From Candidatus Omnitrophota bacterium (GTDB lineage Bacteria; Omnitrophota; Koll11; Gorgyraeales; Gorgyraeaceae): a stretch of 6,667 nucleotides of DNA. This document shows positions 1 to 3,971 of this stretch, piece after piece (position 1 is the first letter of the stretch; the number at the start of each line of letters is the position of its first letter). Below the pieces are notes generated by a model that did no database searches, was not told where the DNA came from, and saw only the letters and a program-made list of their open reading frames with translations. The position numbers and the translations under genes are program-made. The DNA is taken from positions 1 to 6,667 of the forward strand of contig JAHIRR010000191.1 of NCBI GenBank assembly GCA_018818505.1, given 5' to 3'.

Positions 1-708
1 TCCTATGTGCTGCGTGATCCCGCCTGCCTCTTTATCCACGACCTTTGTCTTTCGAATCATGTCCAGGAGCGAAGTCTTCCCGTGATCAACATGCCCCATA
101 AATGTAACGATAGGCGCGCGGGGCTTAAGCTTCGCAGGATCCTCCTTCTCGTGGTCCTCTAAAAACACTTCTTCTTCGCTGGGAAGCCGCTCTATCTTAC
201 AACCAAACTCTTCAGCGATCGAATTCGCGGTCTCTTCATCGAGCGTCTGATTTATAGTCGCGAGGATCTTTTTGGCCATGAGATTTTTTATTAATTCATT
301 GACCTTTACCTGAAGCTTGAGCGCAAAATCCTTTACTGTGATAGGAAAATCTATCTTTAATACCTTTAATTCTGGCAGCTTTTCTTCTTCAACCTCTACA
401 GCTTCTGGCTTTGGAGGAGATTCGATGATGACTTTTTCAACCTTTACAGGCTTTGGCTTGGCTACTTTAGCTGTTTTTCCCTCGACTTTGCTCGGGACTC
501 GCTTCGCTCGCTTAGCCTTGGTTTTAGCTGGAGTCTTTTTTGAAGGTTTCGCCTTGCCGCCAAGCTCTTTTTTCACGCGCGCAACAACATCATCATCAAT
601 AGCGCTCATGTGGCTCTTCACATTTATTTTCAATGCGCGAAGCTTAGCCATAAGCTCCTTGCTGGTAAACCCTAATTCCTTTGCGAGTTTATGGACCTTT
701 ATGCTCAT
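1..708 (-). CDS. infB: Translation initiation factor IF-2, N-terminal 236 codons (partial)
   Basis: IF-2 is the GTPase that brings initiator fMet-tRNA to the 30S subunit and promotes 50S joining. Translation from the ATG at 708 is open to the window edge. Residues 1-50 form a first IF2_N module ([10 protein letters not shown] start). Residues 51-115 are a Lys/Ala/Pro-rich linker typical of variable IF-2 N-termini. Residues 118-170 form a second IF2_N module. The G1 P-loop GHVDHGKT is at 205-212, followed by the [10 protein letters not shown] segment before switch I. The rest of the G domain and domains II-IV lie beyond position 1. The start codon overlaps the nusA stop as ATGA, which implies translational coupling. 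The upstream GAGGG and AAAGG sequences are only a modest ribosome site. Part of the linker is encoded by DNA matching the repeat upstream of rimP (see findings). Identity is certain. Confidence 0.97.
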   Translation of the reverse strand, partial: MSIKVHKLAKELGFTSKELMAKLRALKINVKSHMSAIDDDVVARVKKELGGKAKPSKKTPAKTKAKRAKRVPSKVEGKTAKVAKPKPVKVEKVIIESPPKPEAVEVEEEKLPELKVLKIDFPITVKDFALKLQVKVNELIKNLMAKKILATINQTLDEETANSIAEEFGCKIERLPSEEEVFLEDHEKEDPAKLKPRAPIVTFMGHVDHGKTSLLDMIRKTKVVDKEAGGITQHIG

Positions 709-1937
709 CCTTTACCCTCAACTTCCTTCTTCTCTTCCTTTTTCGCTTCCTTTTCCTTTTCTGCTTTTCTCTCTTTCCCTTTTTTATCCCTCACTTCATG
801 CACCATTTGCTCTAAGATCTTCTTTGCTGATATAAAGATCTTCTCAGCGGTCTTTTTACCAATACCATCTACCGCAGTAAGAGACTTTAGATCTGTCTTC
901 GCAATGCTCCCAGCTGTCTTAAATCCTGCTTTTGCAAGCGCCTTCTTTGTCTTTGGCCCCACACCATCTATCTCGTCAACACCAACATTATTCACCTTGT
1001 CCATCTCTGCCTTACTGCGTATATCAATATTCCATCCAGTAAGTTTTGCGGCGAGCCTCACATTCTGGCCTTTTTTCCCGATCGCAAGCGAGAGCTGATC
1101 ATCTGCCACAAGTACTTCAGCCCTTTTTTCTCTTTCATTCAGTTTTACGCTTGATATCTCCGCGGGACTAAGCGCGGAGCAGATAAATTGACCCGCGTCT
1201 ATGCTCCATCGTATAATATCTATCTTCTCATCGCCCAGCTCCCTTACAATGCTCTTTACCCGCTGGCCCCTCATGCCAACACACGCGCCAACAGGGTCCA
1301 CCTTCTCATCCTTTGAATATACAGCTATTTTTGTGCGGTCACCTGCCTCTCGAGACACAAACTTTATCTCCACGATCCCTTCGTATATCTCAGGCACCTC
1401 CAGCTCAAAAAGCCTTTTCACGAGTCCCGCATTTGTCCTTGAAAGCAATATCTCAGGCCCTTTCGCAGTCCTCTTTACCTCCATAATAAGCGCCTTTATC
1501 CTGTCGCCCTGTCTGTACTCTTCGCCATGAGGCACTTCTCTGCGAGGCAAAATACCTTCCGCGCGTCCAAGATCCACCACGATCATGCCTTTGTCAAATC
1601 TATGCACGCTGCCTGATGCAATATCATTTACCTTAGCTTGATATTCTGTGAACACCACATCCCGCTCTGCCTCGCGGATCTTCTGTATGATCACCTGCTT
1701 TGCAGTCTGCGCAGAGATCCTGCCAAAGTCGCCGCCGACCTCATTGCCGTCCGGGCCAAACACCTTAAAGTCGCCTGTCTCAGTATCAAACTCGACCTTT
1801 ATATCCATAATATGCTTGCCCAGCTTTTTCCGCGCAGCGCTAACAAGCGCGGACTCTATGGCCCTCACAAGGATCTCCTTCTTGATCCCCTTGTCCCGCT
1901 CAATGCTATCCAATATATTCAATAACTCGTTGTTCAT
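705..1937 (-). CDS. nusA: Transcription termination/antitermination factor NusA
   Basis: NusA binds RNA polymerase and nascent RNA and modulates pausing, intrinsic termination and antitermination. The 410-residue protein has the usual order. The N-terminal polymerase-binding domain is about 1-103 and the S1 domain about 107-168 ([22 protein letters not shown]). KH1 contains [17 protein letters not shown] (about 214-230) and KH2 contains [19 protein letters not shown] (about 285-302). Residues 322-378 contain two helix-hairpin-helix motifs, IDGVGPKT and VDGIGKKT. These occupy the place where E. coli NusA has its acidic repeats, which are themselves HhH-like. A Lys/Glu-rich tail fills 381-410, encoded by an almost pure purine tract. 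The ATG at 1937 overlaps the rimP TGA (ATGA) and is preceded by AGAGGTGG at good spacing. It sits in the conserved rimP-nusA-infB order, so identity is secure. Confidence 0.97.
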   Translation of the reverse strand: MNNELLNILDSIERDKGIKKEILVRAIESALVSAARKKLGKHIMDIKVEFDTETGDFKVFGPDGNEVGGDFGRISAQTAKQVIIQKIREAERDVVFTEYQAKVNDIASGSVHRFDKGMIVVDLGRAEGILPRREVPHGEEYRQGDRIKALIMEVKRTAKGPEILLSRTNAGLVKRLFELEVPEIYEGIVEIKFVSREAGDRTKIAVYSKDEKVDPVGACVGMRGQRVKSIVRELGDEKIDIIRWSIDAGQFICSALSPAEISSVKLNEREKRAEVLVADDQLSLAIGKKGQNVRLAAKLTGWNIDIRSKAEMDKVNNVGVDEIDGVGPKTKKALAKAGFKTAGSIAKTDLKSLTAVDGIGKKTAEKIFISAKKILEQMVHEVRDKKGKERKAEKEKEAKKEEKKEVEGKG

Positions 1938-2383
1938 ATATCCACCTCTTGCCTCGCTCTCGTAATTTTATCAAACGGTATCTCGATGATACCTTTTTTA
2001 TTTGTATCCACCTTTATAGAATCCTCTAAAATCTCCTCTAAAGTCCCTATATGCTCCCTTTTATCCGCCACTGCCTCGCTCAGCATAACTCTCACCAATC
2101 TCCCTTTTGCCCTCTCGTAATCCCTTTTTATCTTAAATGGCCTGTCAATGCCAGGCGAGTCTACCTCTAATACATAGCGCTCTGTAATCGTATCGGCCTC
2201 GTCCATGACCATGCTCAACCTTTGATTCAGCTGCGCACAATCTCCCAGCCTAATCCCGCCCTCTCTATCTATCAGCAAACGCAACACCATCCTCCCAGCC
2301 TCGCGCCTGTAGACCATCTCTACCAGCTCCACGCCTTCTTCCTTTAATATAGGTTCTATGATTTGTTTGATTTTGTCTAACAT
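1934..2383 (-). CDS. rimP: Ribosome maturation factor RimP
   Basis: RimP assists late maturation of the 30S ribosomal subunit. The 149-residue length is normal for the family. The N-terminal alpha/beta domain starts MLDKIKQIIEPILKEEGVEL, followed by the characteristic YVLEVDSPGIDRPF motif (residues 70-83) and the small Sm-like C-terminal domain. The stop TGA overlaps the nusA ATG in an ATGA arrangement, so the two are probably translationally coupled. The ATG at 2383 is the only sensible start. Its SD-like AAGAGGG lies only about 1-3 nt away, unusually close, because a REP-like repeat ends immediately upstream. Transcription probably begins near 2566, giving a long structured leader. Gene order and motifs make the call firm. 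Confidence 0.95.
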   Translation of the reverse strand: MLDKIKQIIEPILKEEGVELVEMVYRREAGRMVLRLLIDREGGIRLGDCAQLNQRLSMVMDEADTITERYVLEVDSPGIDRPFKIKRDYERAKGRLVRVMLSEAVADKREHIGTLEEILEDSIKVDTNKKGIIEIPFDKITRARQEVDI

Positions 2384-2391
2384 ACCCTCTT

Positions 2392-2455
2392 GTCATTGCG
2401 AGGCGCCGTAGGCGCCGAAGCAATCTCTTAGGAGATCCCTCGCTTCGCTCGGGAT
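2392..2455. repeat. REP/MITE-like GC-rich interspersed repeat in the rimP leader
   Basis: The plus strand starts GTCATTGCGAGG and contains GAAGCAATCTC, a combination I know as a dispersed repeat type in many bacterial genomes. It is a chain of small inverted repeats: GGCGCC-GTA-GGCGCC (2402-2416), ATCTC-TTAG-GAGAT (2423-2436) and ATCCC...GGGAT around a CGCTTCGC core (2435-2455). It ends 9 bp before the rimP start codon. A frame through it (from about 2465 down to 2265) is only the translated repeat plus an out-of-frame rimP shadow. Dispersion in this genome cannot be checked from one window, although a 13-bp core match occurs in infB. Confidence 0.6.
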
Positions 2456-2461
2456 TATTTC

Positions 2462-2506
2462 GCACTTATCATTTACGAATTTCGAAGAAATTCGTAAATG
2501 ATGTGC
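2462..2506. repeat. Perfect 16-bp inverted repeat extended by 4 bp (stem-loop)
   Basis: ATCATTTACGAATTTC (2468-2483) and its exact reverse complement (2487-2502) are separated by a GAA loop. After a two-base TT bulge on one side, GCAC (2462-2465) pairs with GTGC (2503-2506). The result is a 20-bp hairpin in the predicted rimP leader. On the minus strand no T-run follows it, so it is not an ordinary intrinsic terminator. It could protect or process the mRNA, form part of the leader regulatory fold, or be a small mobile repeat. Confidence 0.75.
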
Positions 2507-2511
2507 TCAAT

Positions 2512-2540
2512 AAAAAAAGCGGGCCCAACTTCACCCACTT
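2512..2540 (-). terminator. Hairpin plus T7: terminator of the cassette or attenuator in the rimP leader
   Basis: On the minus strand AAGTGGGT (2540-2533) can pair with GCCCGCTT (2524-2517) around an 8-nt loop, including two G-U pairs. It is followed by the rest of a seven-T run (2518-2512). This is a moderate intrinsic terminator. It lies after the MNT stop codon, but also downstream of a probable promoter at 2573-2602, so it can end the cassette transcript or attenuate rimP-nusA-infB. Leader termination upstream of this operon is known in E. coli. Confidence 0.5.
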
Positions 2541-2569
2541 CTAATCTCAAACACCTCCCTTTCGCAAGC

Positions 2570-2584
2570 TATACTATACTATAC
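2570..2584. repeat. Pentanucleotide tandem repeat, three units
   Basis: Plus strand (TATAC)x3, minus strand a GTATA repeat. It overlaps the MNT stop codon (TAG at 2574-2576) and supplies the -10 hexamer of the predicted rimP promoter. Only three units, so variability is possible but not shown. Confidence 0.8.
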
Positions 2585-2602
2585 CGCCTCCTTTTCTGTC
2601 AA
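2573..2602 (-). promoter_or_regulatory. Predicted sigma-70-type promoter for rimP-nusA-infB
   Basis: On the minus strand a consensus -35 TTGACA (2602-2597) is followed after exactly 18 bp by TATAGT (2578-2573), five of six matches to the -10 consensus. The start point would be near 2566, giving a leader of about 180 nt before the rimP ATG at 2383. The promoter lies within the last codons and stop of the MNT gene. The -10 comes from the second unit of the pentanucleotide repeat; the first and third units would give unsuitable 13- and 23-bp spacers. Confidence 0.6.
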
Positions 2603-2963
2603 GAGAAAAATGCAGGCCTGTAGATAATGCCTTTTCTATAAAAGGATTGTGTTTTTGCGCCTCTTCTTGTGTATATACAAAAATATCAACGTTCAGGCCT
2701 ATATCGCCAAAATAATCCCTGTAATCTAATTGTCTATCAATAAAGCTTTTGTCTGAATCTTTTACTATTATTAATATATCCACATCGCTTGAAACGCCTG
2801 CTCTGCCTTCCGCAAAAGAGCCAAAGAGCACCACATCGTCTATATCCTTCCTCTCTTTTAGCATCTTTTTTACTGCGGTTTTTATCCTTGCGTCTAAAAG
2901 TTTCTTATCGAGCCAGAATATCTTTACAGAACCGCAGGATTTTTTCTGAATTACCGATCGCAT
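2574..2963 (-). CDS. Minimal nucleotidyltransferase (MNT/MntA-like), partner of the HEPN protein
   Basis: A small polymerase-beta-fold nucleotidyltransferase of about 129 residues. The signature GSFAEGRAGVSSDVDILI contains the GS dyad (residues 48-49) and two metal-binding aspartates (D60, D62). The third carboxylate is in LNVDIFVY (D93), so the catalytic triad looks intact. In HEPN/MNT (type VII) toxin-antitoxin systems the MNT partner can neutralise its HEPN partner by adding AMP. The HEPN gene lies directly upstream and overlaps this one by 59 nt. I chose the ATG at 2963 because AGAAGGA lies about 8 nt upstream; the ATG at 2972 would sit on top of that SD. No later start keeps the first helix. 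The last codons overlap the predicted rimP promoter. Family call is strong; substrate and toxin-antitoxin role are inferred. Confidence 0.9.
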   Translation of the reverse strand: MRSVIQKKSCGSVKIFWLDKKLLDARIKTAVKKMLKERKDIDDVVLFGSFAEGRAGVSSDVDILIIVKDSDKSFIDRQLDYRDYFGDIGLNVDIFVYTQEEAQKHNPFIEKALSTGLHFSLDRKGGGIV

Positions 2964-3297
2964 CTTTAGCATCCTTCTCTGTTATATATTCGGAAGGTGT
3001 CCCATTAGCCCATCCATTAGGGTAGCGAGCCGGAATATAAAATCTATCCAATGCCTTGGCCGATTCCACCAACTCATCAGCAATATTAAGTTTTTTCTTT
3101 AACCCTTTCAACAAATCCGTAACCGAATGCCCCCACGCATCCCCGCCTAATTTCTGATACACTGACTTAGCTGCCTTCTCCGCTGCCTGCTGTGAAATAA
3201 ACGAACTCCATTCAAAAAAACCAGCCCCAAGCTGCGAGCGGGCACTGTCTAAGTCCCTCTCTGCCTGTCTATACCAGTCTGCACTACGTTCAGGCAT
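2905..3297 (-). CDS. HEPN-domain protein, probable partner of the MNT
   Basis: A 130-residue all-helical HEPN protein. Family hallmarks are the N-terminal ADWYRQAERDLDSAR helix, QQAAEKAAKSVYQ (37-49), GHSVTDLL (56-63) and LDRFYIPARYP (83-93). HEPN proteins paired with MNT proteins can be RNase toxins. The catalytic Rx4-6H motif of classical HepT is not visible here: after ARYP comes NGWANG with no histidine. It may therefore belong to the non-RNase branch or use other residues. The ATG at 3297 has a good GGAGG five bases upstream. It follows the DUF2283 stop by 43 nt with no clear promoter between, so it is probably part of the same transcript. Confidence 0.88.
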   Translation of the reverse strand: MPERSADWYRQAERDLDSARSQLGAGFFEWSSFISQQAAEKAAKSVYQKLGGDAWGHSVTDLLKGLKKKLNIADELVESAKALDRFYIPARYPNGWANGTPSEYITEKDAKDAIGNSEKILRFCKDILAR

Positions 3298-3340
3298 ATA
3301 AGCCTCCGATCATAATCTCTTGCCCGTCTTTATTACTTCA

Positions 3341-3547
3341 CTACCCTCTCGTTACCGCAAAATCAATCTTATCCAAAGGCGAATGAGATATACGCTTGCT
3401 CGCATCTAAAATCTCAATAGACACAATCTTATGATCCTTAGAATAATCAAAGACTACCCCGTCTATCTCTGTAGAATCCACAGCATCCACACCAGAAAGA
3501 AATTCTATATTCATCAAGTCATGTTTTGGATCGTACTCCACCCTCAT
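3341..3547 (-). CDS. DUF2283 family small protein (possible antitoxin-like partner of DUF4258)
   Basis: A 68-residue protein fitting the DUF2283 pattern: VEYDPKHDLMNIEF near the start, a central STEIDGVVFDYSKDHKIVSIEILDAS-type beta stretch (residues 25-50) and a charged tail. Its molecular function is not established. The gene starts 4 nt after the DUF4258 stop and its strong SD covers that stop, so the pair is probably co-translated. Small DUF4258 and DUF2283 genes are plausible toxin-antitoxin-like partners, but this is inference from size and arrangement. Confidence 0.8.
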   Translation of the reverse strand: MRVEYDPKHDLMNIEFLSGVDAVDSTEIDGVVFDYSKDHKIVSIEILDASKRISHSPLDKIDFAVTRG

Positions 3548-3551
3548 AACA

Positions 3552-3559
3552 TCACCTCC
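3552..3559 (-). promoter_or_regulatory. Strong ribosome binding site overlapping a stop codon
   Basis: GGAGGTGA on the minus strand, a near-perfect anti-SD match, precedes the DUF2283 ATG at 3547 by 4 nt. Its last three bases are the TGA stop of the DUF4258 gene. It fixes the DUF2283 start and suggests coupled, stronger translation of the second gene. Confidence 0.85.
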
Positions 3560-3806
3560 AGTAACGGCTCACCTGAGACGTTAAGTATGCAGTGATAACA
3601 ATGAATTTGTCCTTCTCTTCATCTACTATCACCCTCAACAACATCTCCCTTCCTTCTTGATTATATTTTCTTTGTCTCACCTTGCGGCCACTATATCCAT
3701 CAACTGTCTGTTCAGGTAAATTAAGCGTCTCTTTAATCCACTCAACAGGAATTTTCCGTAACTCAATCTTTTTCAAAGCTAAGGGTATAATATCAATGTG
3801 TTTCAT
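3552..3806 (-). CDS. DUF4258 family small protein (possible toxin-like)
   Basis: An 84-residue basic protein matching the DUF4258 layout. It has an N-terminal helix with KHIDIIPLALKKIELRKIP, then WIKETLNLPEQTVD, a basic RKVRQRKY segment, strands LLRVIVDEE and FIVITAYLTS, and a C-terminal SRYW. DUF4258 proteins are often likened to small RelE/BrnT-type RNase toxins; no catalytic residue can be assigned here. The ATG at 3806 has no good SD. The predicted transcription start lies only about 7 nt upstream, so translation may be leaderless or nearly so, while the next gene has a very strong SD. It is the first gene of the four-gene cassette. Confidence 0.8.
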   Translation of the reverse strand: MKHIDIIPLALKKIELRKIPVEWIKETLNLPEQTVDGYSGRKVRQRKYNQEGREMLLRVIVDEEKDKFIVITAYLTSQVSRYWR

Positions 3807-3819
3807 ATTCGCTTATCAC

Positions 3820-3847
3820 ATTATACCACCTATCTTCAAAAAATCAA
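3820..3847 (-). promoter_or_regulatory. Predicted promoter of the DUF4258-DUF2283-HEPN-MNT cassette
   Basis: On the minus strand TTGATT (3847-3842), a 16-bp spacer and a perfect TATAAT (3825-3820) preceded by TGG, giving an extended -10. The start point would be near 3813, about 7 nt before the DUF4258 ATG. It lies just downstream of the terminator of the preceding gene, so the cassette has its own transcription start. Confidence 0.65.
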
Positions 3848-3866
3848 CCAACAAAAAGTCCTTTGT

Positions 3867-3900
3867 AAAAAAATTCCCTCTCCCCCAAAGGGGGAGAGGG
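3867..3900 (-). terminator. Intrinsic terminator of the phosphomutase-isomerase gene
   Basis: CCCTCTCCCCC (3876-3886) and GGGGGAGAGGG (3890-3900) form a perfect 11-bp GC-rich stem with a 3-nt loop. On the minus strand it is followed, after AA, by seven T (3873-3867). It lies about 70 nt after the stop codon at 3972 and in the right orientation. Confidence 0.85.
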
Positions 3901-3913
3901 TTAGGGTGAGGGG
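3876..3913. repeat. REP-like element (GGGAGAGGGTTAGGGTGAGGGG type)
   Basis: The hairpin continues on the plus strand into TTAGGGTGAGGGG. GGGAGAGGG followed by TTAGGGTGAGGG is an intergenic repeat type I recall from many bacterial genomes. Here the same palindrome also serves as the stem of a terminator. Copy number in this genome is unknown. Confidence 0.55.
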
Positions 3914-3971
3914 CAAGGTAAACTTAGATGCTCTGCACGATTGCTGCGCGGATTTTCTTCTCTTGCTATTC

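Noticed and set aside
317..1925. Several plus-strand frames of 95-172 codons opposite infB and nusA
   Set aside because: They lie antisense to well-conserved genes, are rich in Ser/Phe/Leu as expected from the reverse complement of Lys/Glu-rich coding, have no family motifs and lack convincing ribosome sites.
2265..2465. 66-codon minus-strand frame overlapping the start of rimP
   Set aside because: Its first half is a translation of the REP-like repeat (PERSEGSPKRLLRRLRRLAMT) and the rest is rimP in the wrong frame.
2570..2584. CRISPR-like or phase-variation array
   Set aside because: Only three 5-bp units with no spacers; reported as a short tandem repeat without claiming switching.
3298..3340. 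Separate promoter for HEPN-MNT (TATGAT near 3312)
   Set aside because: A -10-like hexamer exists, but no -35 at a usable distance was found; the short gap is better explained by co-transcription from the promoter at 3820-3847.
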